Part shown: piece after piece, positions 1-7,770 of the stretch
How positions within the stretch are numbered: the first letter of the stretch is position 1
Layout: every line of letters begins with the position of its first letter
Assembly (NCBI RefSeq): GCF_024696245.1
Contig: NZ_JAILGZ010000012.1
Span: forward strand, 1-43,783
Source of the DNA: Treponema sp.
GTDB taxonomy: Bacteria > Spirochaetota > Spirochaetia > Treponematales > Treponemataceae
Direction: 5' to 3'
Length of the DNA: 43,783 nt
Position numbers and translations under genes: made by a program
Notes under the pieces: model-generated
What the model was told of the DNA's origin: nothing
Seen by the model: the letters and a program-made list of their open reading frames with translations, nothing else
The model's database searches: none

Positions 1-330
1 TTTGATTACACATTATTATGTGACCGTCCAATTATTTATGCAGACACCAAATTTGACCCACGTCCTTATGATGCCGGATGTCTTGATCACCCAATGTGGC
101 GTTTTGAAATTTTAAAGGATCTTGGTATTAAACTCGATGAAAAAGATTTTCCTGATATTAAGACAGTAATCGAAAAGACAATTAAAAGTGAAAATCTTGC
201 ACAAGGTCGTGCAAAAGCAAAAGCACAGGCATGGATGCATATTGGTGAAAGTGCAAAAAGAACAGTAGACTTTCTTGAATCAAAATATAATGAAATTAAT
301 TCAAAGAATAATAATCAGGAGAATAAATAA
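1..330 (+). CDS. CDP-glycerol glycerophosphotransferase-like protein, C-terminal part (5' truncated by window edge)
   Basis: The reading frame is open from base 1 and ends at TAA 328-330, so only the last 109 residues are present. The visible part begins FDYTLLCDRPIIYADTKFD and contains DAGCLDHPMWRF, then a helical tail ending in an Asn/Lys-rich stretch. This resembles the C-terminal end of TagB/TagF-type CDP-glycerol glycerophosphotransferases, where a 'DY..L.RPI..Y' segment sits in the nucleotide-binding half. Such enzymes move glycerol phosphate from CDP-glycerol onto a lipid-linked or glycan acceptor at the inner face of the membrane. The stop codon overlaps the next start (TAATG), so the three genes are probably one operon. 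The catalytic His residues lie outside the window, so the family call rests on the C-terminal signature only. Confidence 0.6.
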   Translation, partial: FDYTLLCDRPIIYADTKFDPRPYDAGCLDHPMWRFEILKDLGIKLDEKDFPDIKTVIEKTIKSENLAQGRAKAKAQAWMHIGESAKRTVDFLESKYNEINSKNNNQENK

Positions 331-1043
331 TGATAATTGGTATTTTAGGAGGAATGGGTTCCTACGCTACTTTAAATATCTTTGAACGAATTTTAAGTCT
401 TTTCCCAGCAGAAAAAGAGTGGGACAGACCTCGTATTCTCATTGATAATAACTGTACAATGCCAAGTCGTGTTGTTGCAGCTCTTTATGGTAGAGACAGA
501 GATAAACTTGTCAAAGAAATGTCCTCTTCCGTAAAGCATTTAATTGAAAGCGGAGCTACTCATATTTTTCTTGCCTGCAATACCTCTCATATTTTTCTTG
601 AAGATGTATATAAAAATGTTCCTGAAGCAAAAGGTAAAATTTACAGTATAATTGAGACTCTTGCTCAAGATATTAATGAAAAAAAGATAAACGAACCATT
701 TGCTTTAATCGCAACAGAGGGAACTTTAGAAACTAAAATATATCAAAAAATTTTTGAACCTTATCACATTCAAATTATTCAGCCAGATGAAGAAAAATTT
801 TCTCTAATGAGAGAATTAATTGAAGCTGTTAAACAAAATAATTTATCTAACGAACACTGTAAAAAATTCATTCAACTTATTAAGAGTTTCAATTTAAATA
901 ATATAATTCTTGGTTGTACCGAATTTCCAGTATTATATAGTGCTTTTAAAAATGAAATTGATTCAACAGGCTTAAATATTTATGATCCTCTTGAATCTAC
1001 AATTCAAAAACTTCATAAAATATATGTATCGGAGGCAAAATAA
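330..1043 (+). CDS. Aspartate/glutamate racemase family protein
   Basis: A 237-residue cytoplasmic protein of the Asp/Glu/hydantoin racemase superfamily, of usual length. The N-terminus carries the glycine-rich MIIGILGGMGS signature. The two catalytic cysteines sit where expected: Cys83 in LACNTSH and Cys196 in LGCTEFP. These enzymes invert the alpha carbon of an amino acid without cofactor by two-base chemistry. The start ATG overlaps the upstream TAA by one base and the stop overlaps the next ATG in the same way, so translation is coupled on both sides. Between a glycerophosphotransferase and a cytidylyltransferase-like gene it may supply a D-amino acid for a surface polymer, but that is inference. 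The substrate (Asp, Glu or other) cannot be read from the sequence. Confidence 0.85.
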   Translation: MIIGILGGMGSYATLNIFERILSLFPAEKEWDRPRILIDNNCTMPSRVVAALYGRDRDKLVKEMSSSVKHLIESGATHIFLACNTSHIFLEDVYKNVPEAKGKIYSIIETLAQDINEKKINEPFALIATEGTLETKIYQKIFEPYHIQIIQPDEEKFSLMRELIEAVKQNNLSNEHCKKFIQLIKSFNLNNIILGCTEFPVLYSAFKNEIDSTGLNIYDPLESTIQKLHKIYVSEAK

Positions 1044-1789
1044 TGCAGGCAATGATTCTGGCGGCAGGTACAGGAAGCCGTCTTCGTCCACTTACAAATG
1101 AAGTACCTAAATGTATGGTAAAAGTTAACGGCGTTCCAATGATTGAACGTGCCATCGATGCCCTTGTTGCAGCAGGTATTAAAAAACTCATTATTGGTCT
1201 TGGTTATAAAAGCGAAGTTCTTAAGGATTTTATAAGAAAGACTTTTGACGAAAAACGTCTTAATGGAATGACAATTGAATTTGGAGAAAATCCTGATTAC
1301 GAAAAGACAAACAATATTTATTCACTTTATCTTTTAAAGGACTTCTTTAAGGCAGACGACACCCTTCTTTTAGAAAGTGACCTTGTTTACAAGCCTGAAG
1401 TTATTAAGGACCTTGTTAATTCAGCAGAAAAAAATCTTGCTGTTGTCAGCCACTGGGAAGACTGGATGGACGGAACAGTTACACTTCTTGATAAAGAAGA
1501 TGGCATTACAAACTTTATCGTAAAGAAAAATCAGAAGGCAGAAGAAAAAGCTTCTTATTATAAGACAGTAAACATTTATAAATTCTCAAAGGAGTTTACA
1601 AATAACTACTACCTTCCTTTCCTTGAAACATACATGAATGTTTTTGGAAAGAACTCTTATTACGAAACCTGTCTTAAATTCATTGCAGAAACAGATTCAT
1701 CTCTTCTTAAGGGATTTAAGATTGACCAGAGCGTCTGGTACGAAGTTGATAACGCTGATGACCTTAAGGTTGCAGAAAGTCGTTTCTAA
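1043..1789 (+). CDS. LicC-like nucleotidyltransferase (CTP:phosphocholine/polyol-phosphate cytidylyltransferase type)
   Basis: A 248-residue NTP-transferase-fold enzyme. The nucleotide-binding signature LAAGTGSRLRPLT is at residues 6-18, followed by PKCM with the conserved lysine; LLESDLVY near residue 112 supplies the metal-binding acidic residue. The closest pattern I recognise is LicC-type phosphocholine cytidylyltransferases, which activate a phospho-alcohol with CTP; sugar-1-phosphate nucleotidyltransferases are a real alternative. Its ATG overlaps the upstream TAA (TAATG). With the glycerophosphotransferase at the head of the operon, it could make the CDP-alcohol donor for the same surface polymer. 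No LicA-type kinase is fused or adjacent here. Confidence 0.75.
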   Translation: MQAMILAAGTGSRLRPLTNEVPKCMVKVNGVPMIERAIDALVAAGIKKLIIGLGYKSEVLKDFIRKTFDEKRLNGMTIEFGENPDYEKTNNIYSLYLLKDFFKADDTLLLESDLVYKPEVIKDLVNSAEKNLAVVSHWEDWMDGTVTLLDKEDGITNFIVKKNQKAEEKASYYKTVNIYKFSKEFTNNYYLPFLETYMNVFGKNSYYETCLKFIAETDSSLLKGFKIDQSVWYEVDNADDLKVAESRF

Positions 1790-1823
1790 TTAATATAAAG
1801 TCTGATAAGGCTTAAGGAGAAAT

Positions 1824-2867
1824 ATGCTGGGAATTTATCTGAACCTTGTTCTTATAGCTCTGGCAGTCCTCTCTCTTGCTGCAGGAATTTCTTTCTGCAT
1901 TAATGCAAGTTCACCCCGATACATCAGGCATTATACCCTCTTCTTTGGAATAGCTTCTGCCCTTATCTGCGGGGGCTATGCCTTAATGGCCTTTACTCCA
2001 GATACAGATAAAGCCTGGATTCCCCGCTTAGTAGGTTTATACGGAGTGGATGTTTTTCTGCTTATGGAATTTACTTTCCTTATGACAGATATGAAAATTC
2101 CTACGTCAAAAAAATATTTTCCTTCAGGAGCCTTTGGAGTCTATCTTATTCTTGACATGATGATTCACGGGGACAAAAATACGCTGGCCTTTATAAGGGA
2201 TTTTGGTTTTACTTACTATGTCCCGGTTAATTCCTCTTCCCATCTTTTTCACTACTCATACGTAACGGTAATTGGCATTACTCTTTTTGTCTGTGCAATT
2301 TTCTGGTACAGAAAGGCAAGTATCCGCAGGGATAAACTTTTTATCATAAAAATTGTCAGTGCCAACTTTTTAATTCTCTTTAGTGCCATTCCTGATATTA
2401 TGGGCAGCCGCATTGATTCCTGTTACAGAAGCGTTGGTTATTGCACAGCCTTTGCTATTGTATTTTTTATGTGGTGGCAAGCTGTAAGCATTCAATCGGA
2501 ATTTACGCCTACAATTAAAAACATCAGCAAGGATATCTTTAACACTCTTGATATTCCTGTTTTTATTTTTAATCTTGATCAGAGTGTTACAGTCTTTAAT
2601 CTTCAGGCAAAAAAACTTCTTCTGGATTGTGACAGTCAGTCTGTAAATGAATGCAGTCTCAGCGATATTTTTGTAATGACAGATGTAGAAATCATGCATC
2701 TTCTTGCCAGGTCCCGCCGGGGTGAAGACAGTTTTATTACAGTTACTTCCAGACTTACCCAAAAGAAACTCAACCTTAAATGCACTGTAAAACTTGATTT
2801 TACAAATGAACCTTATTGTGTAGTAGGAACGATTTCCCAGCTTAAGGAGGAATATAAAAAAGAATGA
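1824..2867 (+). CDS. 7TM membrane sensor with C-terminal PAS domain, no output domain
   Basis: A 347-residue protein. Roughly residues 1-225 form about seven hydrophobic segments in the arrangement of the '7TM' input region of some histidine kinases. Residues about 228-345 read as a PAS domain (DIPVFIFNLDQSVTVFNLQAK to CVVGTISQL). It stops there: no histidine-kinase, GGDEF or methyl-accepting domain follows. A clear Shine-Dalgarno AAGGAGA lies at 1814-1820. The last four bases overlap the start of the next gene (ATGA), a large HD-GYP sensor, so the two are translationally coupled and probably act together. Likely role: membrane sensing or adaptor subunit for the downstream phosphodiesterase; the ligand is unknown. 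Confidence 0.65.
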   Translation: MLGIYLNLVLIALAVLSLAAGISFCINASSPRYIRHYTLFFGIASALICGGYALMAFTPDTDKAWIPRLVGLYGVDVFLLMEFTFLMTDMKIPTSKKYFPSGAFGVYLILDMMIHGDKNTLAFIRDFGFTYYVPVNSSSHLFHYSYVTVIGITLFVCAIFWYRKASIRRDKLFIIKIVSANFLILFSAIPDIMGSRIDSCYRSVGYCTAFAIVFFMWWQAVSIQSEFTPTIKNISKDIFNTLDIPVFIFNLDQSVTVFNLQAKKLLLDCDSQSVNECSLSDIFVMTDVEIMHLLARSRRGEDSFITVTSRLTQKKLNLKCTVKLDFTNEPYCVVGTISQLKEEYKKE

Positions 2868-5800
2868 ACAGGTATAAAAATTCACAAATTGTTTTTATAA
2901 CGGCCTTCAGTATTCTGGCAAATATTTTTCTTCTAAATATTGCAAGGTATCTGTCACTGCCTTTATGGCTCGACACCCTGGGAACCTTTTTTGCCGCCTA
3001 TGCCCTGGGTCCCTTCTGCGGCGCCTTTATCGGATTTTCTACAAATATCATTCTTTCCTTTTCTATACCCCTTTTAATTCCTTATTCAATGATCGGTATT
3101 ATAGCCGGACTTATAACCGGACACATGGCAAAGCATGGCATGATGAAAAACATGTTCAACACAATGACACTGGCTGTGCTGGTAACAATTATAAGTGTAG
3201 CAATTTCTTCGGTTCTTGCCTTTATTGTCAGAAATGGTTCAACAGGAAACCTCTGGGGAGATGGTATTATTGCCCTTCTTGAATCTATGGGTGTAAATAA
3301 AATTCTTGCTGTTGTTACAGGTTCTTTTTATGTTGAATTTTTAGACAAGATGCTGTCTCTGGTAATTCTTTATGAATTCCTTAAACTCTACAGAAACATA
3401 AAATCTCTTATTCCGGATTTTTTTAAAATTCAAAATAAAATTACTGATGAAGAAAAAACAAAGCATGGTCCCCTTTTAAAAAGCCTTCTGCTTATTTTTA
3501 CGACAGGTCTTACACTTTCTTCCTATAAAGCCAGTGCCCAGAATGTAAATTATAATTCCTATGTAAGGACAATCTATAATAATTACAACGGTCTTCCTGG
3601 TGGAGTTGCAAATGATATTGCAGCAACCAATGACGGTATTCTCTGGATAGGAACTTATGCCGGCCTTTACAGGCACAACGGCAGGGAATTCCGTCTTATG
3701 GATGACTATCCGGAAATTAAATCCGTAAGGTGTCTTTATGTAGATGACGAGGGCCGCCTTTTTACAGGAACAAATGATTCAGGTCTTTCCATTATTATTA
3801 ACGAAAGCGTTACAAACACCCTTCAGGAAAAAGACGGGCTTCCTTCTGATTCTGTCAGATGTATAGTAAGAAGTTCAGACGGCTATTATTACGTTGGAAC
3901 TTCCAGGGAAACAGTTGTTCTGTCTATTTCAGACGGTCTTAAAATAAAAACTATTTTCAGTGATTTATGTGAAGGCAGAAGAATTGCAGCAGATTCTAAA
4001 GACCATGTTGCCCTTGTTACTTCTGACGGCAGGCTTAGTATTTTAAAAAATGCAGAAGTGCTTTATTCATTTAAGGAAGAAGAAGATTTCTTTACGGCTG
4101 TTAATTTTAGTGAAAATGGAATTCTTTACGCAGCAACAGGTTCCGGTATTCTTAAGTCCTATAGTCTTTTAGAAAATGGCCGTCTTAAAAAATTAAATGA
4201 ATTGAACTGTAAGAATCTGCGTCATATTAATTCAATTGATTTTTATGATTCAAACATAATTCTTTGTTCTGATACAGGTGCAGGATACATAAAGGATGAA
4301 ACTTATTTTACAATAGAAACTTCTTCTTTTAACAATTCCATTGAACACATGATAGAAGATTATCAGGGCAATCTCTGGTTCTCTTCTTCCCGTCTTGGTA
4401 TCCTTAAATTGTGCCGATCTTCTTTTACAGAGGTTTATCTTTCTGCAGGATTTGATGAAGCTGTTGTAAATACAATTACAAAATTTAACGGAGATTTATA
4501 TTTTGGAACAGACAAGGGGCTTTCCGTAATTCCTCAATCAGGCAGTCAGACAAATAATCAATCTGGTAAAAATTCCCTTACTGAATATCTTGAAGGAACA
4601 AGGGTCAGATGTCTCTATCCTGATTCAAAGGGAAATCTCTGGATATGTACAAAAGGAAAAGGACTTATTTGTGCTGATAAAAATCTAAAAATAAAAAGCT
4701 ACGAAAGTAATGAGACCATGAGGGTTGTAACTGAACTTTCTGACGGGAGTATTGTTGCCGGCAGCAGCAGGGGAATTATTTTTTTAGAAGACAATAAAAT
4801 TACAGGAAGACTTACTCAGGCGGACGGGCTTGAAAACCCTACTATATTAACTTTAAGTCAGGCAGCAAACGGAACTATTCTTGCAGGAACTGATGGTGGT
4901 GGTCTTGCCATTATTAATGATAAAAAAATTTTCAGAGTAATCAAAAAAAGCAATGGTCTTTCTTCAAATGTAATTCTAAGAACAGTCAATGATGTAAAAA
5001 ACGGCAGGCTGACTGGGGGAACTTTTATTGTTACCAGCAGCGGTCTTTGTTATACAGAGTCCAGCCTTAACTTTAGTGTAAAAAAACTTTCCAACTTTCC
5101 TTACTTTAACAATTACGATCTTGTAATAAATAATGATTCAAATATTTTTGTTTTAGGCAGTGCAGGAATTTTTGTAGTTAACAGGGAAGAACTGCTTTCC
5201 GGACAAAAAGTTGACTACGAACTTCTTGATCTAAAAAAGGGACTCAGAAGTTCCCTTACAGCAAATTCCTGGAACTATATGGATGAAGATAAAAATCTTT
5301 ACCTCTCATGTGACAGTGGTGCCAGCTGTATAAATCTTGATGATTATGATAAACATGACAGGTCTTACCGCATTCAGCTTAAGTCAATTCTTATTGATGG
5401 AAAACGTCATATCGTACAAAAAGATATTCCTTTTGTTATTCCTTCTGATGCAGTCAACCTGGAAATTTTTCCGGAAATAATTAATTATTCCATTAACAAT
5501 CCTTACATAAAGCTTTACCTTGAAGGTGCAGATTCAAAAGCCCTTATTACTTTACAAAGCAGTATGTCAGGCATAAGTTATTCTGATTTAAAGGCAGGTT
5601 CCTATAAATTCCATATCAGCCTTTTAGACAGCAAGGGTAAAAACGTAACGGAAGAAGCTGTTTACGAAATTAAAAAGACCTACAGGATTTACGATAACTG
5701 GTGGTTCCTTCTTTATGCTGGAATTGTACTTATACTTGCAGTAGCCTGGGTATCATGGTTTTTAACCATTACTCTTGTGCACAGGCGAATTCAGATTCAG

Positions 5801-6454
5801 ACCAGGGAACTTGAGGCTGTTAAAAAAGAAGTGCAGATGGGTAACGAAACAATTTTCTCTATTGCAAATGCAGTCGAAGCCAGGGATAAAAGTACAGGAA
5901 GACATTCCTACCGTGTTGCAGAGTATGCCGTAAAAATTTCCCAGGAGCTGGGCTTTACACAAGAAGAACAGGAAGAGCTTCGTAAAACAGGGCTTCTTCA
6001 TGACATCGGTAAAATCGGTGTACCTGATTCAATTTTAAATAAACCTTCTCCCCTTACTGATGAAGAATATAAAATTATGAAAAAGCACGTGGACATTGGT
6101 GGAGAAATCTTAAGGGACTTTACTCTTATTAAAAATGTTTCTTATGGTGCAAAGTATCATCATGAACATTATGACGGTTCCGGTTACAGTGAAGGCTTAA
6201 AGGGAGAAGAGATTCCTCTTAACGCAAGAATTATTGGTATAGCTGATGCCTTTGATGCCATGACTGCAAACCGTGTTTACAGAAAAGCCCTGGATATGGA
6301 AAAGGTAAAGGAAGAGCTTAGAAAAAACAGTGGTACTCAGTTTGATCCTGAACTTACAAAGATTATGCTGGAGCTTATTGAAAATGGAAAAATAAATGTT
6401 CATTCTGTAATAGAAGCCAGTGCAGAACCTCTTAACGATAAAGGAGAACAATAA
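2864..6454 (+). CDS. ECF-S-like membrane domain / two-component-regulator beta-propeller / HD-GYP phosphodiesterase
   Basis: A 1196-residue sensor. Domains in order: residues 1-185, five or six membrane segments resembling the substrate-binding (S) subunit of ECF vitamin transporters (LPLWLDTLGTFFAA, then GPFCGAFIGF); about 204-226, an internal signal-like membrane segment ending AQN; about 230-770, repeated 'I..G.. GL' and 'DG.LW.G' blocks typical of Reg_prop propeller repeats; about 840-930, a Y_Y_Y-like beta domain; 946-971, a membrane segment; then a short coiled coil and an HD-GYP domain from about 1000 to 1180. The HD pair is His1046-Asp1047 (LLHDIGKIG), with further metal-ligand motifs KKHVDIG, HHEHYDGSGY (1099-1108) and ADAFDAM. 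The hallmark proline of GYP is Ser1109. HD-GYP domains hydrolyse c-di-GMP (some c-GAMP). The gene overlaps both neighbours. Confidence 0.85.
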   Translation: MNRYKNSQIVFITAFSILANIFLLNIARYLSLPLWLDTLGTFFAAYALGPFCGAFIGFSTNIILSFSIPLLIPYSMIGIIAGLITGHMAKHGMMKNMFNTMTLAVLVTIISVAISSVLAFIVRNGSTGNLWGDGIIALLESMGVNKILAVVTGSFYVEFLDKMLSLVILYEFLKLYRNIKSLIPDFFKIQNKITDEEKTKHGPLLKSLLLIFTTGLTLSSYKASAQNVNYNSYVRTIYNNYNGLPGGVANDIAATNDGILWIGTYAGLYRHNGREFRLMDDYPEIKSVRCLYVDDEGRLFTGTNDSGLSIIINESVTNTLQEKDGLPSDSVRCIVRSSDGYYYVGTSRETVVLSISDGLKIKTIFSDLCEGRRIAADSKDHVALVTSDGRLSILKNAEVLYSFKEEEDFFTAVNFSENGILYAATGSGILKSYSLLENGRLKKLNELNCKNLRHINSIDFYDSNIILCSDTGAGYIKDETYFTIETSSFNNSIEHMIEDYQGNLWFSSSRLGILKLCRSSFTEVYLSAGFDEAVVNTITKFNGDLYFGTDKGLSVIPQSGSQTNNQSGKNSLTEYLEGTRVRCLYPDSKGNLWICTKGKGLICADKNLKIKSYESNETMRVVTELSDGSIVAGSSRGIIFLEDNKITGRLTQADGLENPTILTLSQAANGTILAGTDGGGLAIINDKKIFRVIKKSNGLSSNVILRTVNDVKNGRLTGGTFIVTSSGLCYTESSLNFSVKKLSNFPYFNNYDLVINNDSNIFVLGSAGIFVVNREELLSGQKVDYELLDLKKGLRSSLTANSWNYMDEDKNLYLSCDSGASCINLDDYDKHDRSYRIQLKSILIDGKRHIVQKDIPFVIPSDAVNLEIFPEIINYSINNPYIKLYLEGADSKALITLQSSMSGISYSDLKAGSYKFHISLLDSKGKNVTEEAVYEIKKTYRIYDNWWFLLYAGIVLILAVAWVSWFLTITLVHRRIQIQTRELEAVKKEVQMGNETIFSIANAVEARDKSTGRHSYRVAEYAVKISQELGFTQEEQEELRKTGLLHDIGKIGVPDSILNKPSPLTDEEYKIMKKHVDIGGEILRDFTLIKNVSYGAKYHHEHYDGSGYSEGLKGEEIPLNARIIGIADAFDAMTANRVYRKALDMEKVKEELRKNSGTQFDPELTKIMLELIENGKINVHSVIEASAEPLNDKGEQ

Positions 6455-7668
6455 TGACTTGTCTTTTAAAAAACAAATATTTTATATGTGCCCTCACCTG
6501 CATGACTTTAATTTTTATTGCCTTTACTGCCAGACAACTTTTTTACACTGATTATTCCAGAAGAACAATTAAAGCAGGTTTTGTTTACATTGGAGATCCG
6601 GGAACTGCCTACACAAATAATTTTTGTCGTGCCCAGCTGGAACTGGAAGAAAAATATGGTGACAGGGTAAAAACTATTGCCAAATATAATATTTCTGAAA
6701 AGTCCTGTGAAGAGGCGATTCTTGATCTTGTAAACGAAGACTGTGATATAATTTTTACCACAAGTTATGGCTACAGTAAAAAAACAAAAGAAATAGCAGC
6801 CAGATATCCCGGCATTCAGTTCTGCCAGGCAACAGGAGACAATGCAAAGGAAGGTCTCTACCTGTCCAACTACCACAACTTTATGGGGCGTATTTACGAA
6901 GGCCGCTATATTGCAGGAATCACTGCAGGGTTAAAAATGCAGGAATTAATTGATCAGGATAAAATTAAAGTAGATCAGGCTATTGCAGGTTATGTTGCAG
7001 CATTTCCTTATTCAGAAGTTATATCCGGTTATACTGCTTTCTTTTTGGGAATAAGGCAGATTGTTCCTCAGGCCAGGATGAAGGTAATGTACACCAACAC
7101 CTGGAGTAATCACAATGCAGAAAAAAAATGCGCTTCTCAATTAATAGATGAAGGCTGTGTAATAATCAGTCAGCATTCAGATACTACAGGAAGTGCCATG
7201 GCCTGCGAAGAAGCTTCTACTAAAAAAGGTAAGACAGTTTATCATGTAGGTTACAATCAGAGTATGACAGACATTGCCCCAACTACATCTTTAATATCCT
7301 GCAGAATTAACTGGGCCCCTTACATTCTTACGGCAGCAGAAGCAGTCCTTACTAATAAAAAAATAGAAAAGTGCATAAAAAGCCCTCTTAGCGGTAATGA
7401 CAGTGCAGCAGGTTTTGACAGGGGCTGGGTAGAAATGATTGGCCTTAACAAACTGATTGCAGCTTATGATACGGAAGATATAATTGAGCAATACATTTCT
7501 GATTTTAAGGAAGACAAAATAGAAGTTTTTAAAGGCAACTATATTGGTATCAATCCCTTTGACCACAGTGATACTTACAATCTTCGAACTCCTTATAAAG
7601 AAAACTCCAGAAAATCATCTCCAACTTTTTCTTACGTACTAAAAGATGTAATAGAAATCTGTAACTAA
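6454..7668 (+). CDS. BMP/PnrA-family periplasmic binding protein with N-terminal membrane anchor
   Basis: A 404-residue protein. Residues about 8-28 are one hydrophobic segment without a convincing lipobox cysteine, so it is more likely membrane-anchored than a lipoprotein. The rest has the pattern of the BMP family (Med/TmpC/PnrA): IKAGFVYIGDPGTAYTNNF near residue 40, DIIFTTSYGY, NYHNFMGRIYEGRYIAGI, and the C-terminal NPFD. Characterised relatives bind purine nucleosides. The start overlaps the stop of the HD-GYP gene (TAATG), and no ABC permease or ATPase follows. I infer that it presents a ligand to the two preceding sensors rather than feeding a transporter. The N-terminal anchor fits that view; the nucleoside ligand is a family-based guess. 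Confidence 0.8.
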   Translation: MTCLLKNKYFICALTCMTLIFIAFTARQLFYTDYSRRTIKAGFVYIGDPGTAYTNNFCRAQLELEEKYGDRVKTIAKYNISEKSCEEAILDLVNEDCDIIFTTSYGYSKKTKEIAARYPGIQFCQATGDNAKEGLYLSNYHNFMGRIYEGRYIAGITAGLKMQELIDQDKIKVDQAIAGYVAAFPYSEVISGYTAFFLGIRQIVPQARMKVMYTNTWSNHNAEKKCASQLIDEGCVIISQHSDTTGSAMACEEASTKKGKTVYHVGYNQSMTDIAPTTSLISCRINWAPYILTAAEAVLTNKKIEKCIKSPLSGNDSAAGFDRGWVEMIGLNKLIAAYDTEDIIEQYISDFKEDKIEVFKGNYIGINPFDHSDTYNLRTPYKENSRKSSPTFSYVLKDVIEICN

Positions 7669-7770
7669 AATTTTCACACGAAAATGCAGACCTTCAACCG
7701 AAAAGTTTAAACTTTAAAATCATTAAGGCTCCATTTAAGATAATTTAAACACTTTTTAAATGGAGTCAAA
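7669..7770 (+). promoter_or_regulatory. Chitinase upstream region: candidate promoter with 14-bp palindrome
   Basis: A 102-base gap. It holds a perfect 14-bp palindrome AAAGTTTAAACTTT at 7702-7715 touching a possible -10 box TAAAAT (7715-7720); the -35 region (about 7692-7697) is weak, as expected for an activator- or operator-controlled promoter. A small AT-rich stem (7670-7675 with 7680-7685) follows the upstream gene but lacks GC content and a T-run, so it is not a convincing terminator. The regulator is unknown. Confidence 0.35.
7727..7767 (+). promoter_or_regulatory. Hairpin that would cover the chitinase Shine-Dalgarno sequence
   Basis: The left arm CTCCATTTAA (7729-7738) pairs perfectly with the right arm TTAAATGGAG (7756-7765). 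Adding flanking G-C, G-U and A-U pairs gives about 14 pairs (7727-7740 with 7754-7767) around a 13-base loop. The right arm contains the GGAG ribosome-binding site (7762-7765), five bases before ATG 7771. Folding would hide that site. The fold is read by eye and its stability was not computed. Confidence 0.5.

Noticed and set aside
2370-2885. Minus-strand open frame across the sensor genes
   Set aside because: Composition is that of a reverse-strand shadow; the plus-strand proteins have clear domains.
6454-7668. BMP protein as part of an ABC nucleoside transporter
   Set aside because: No permease or ATPase gene lies nearby, the protein has a membrane anchor, and it is coupled to signalling genes.
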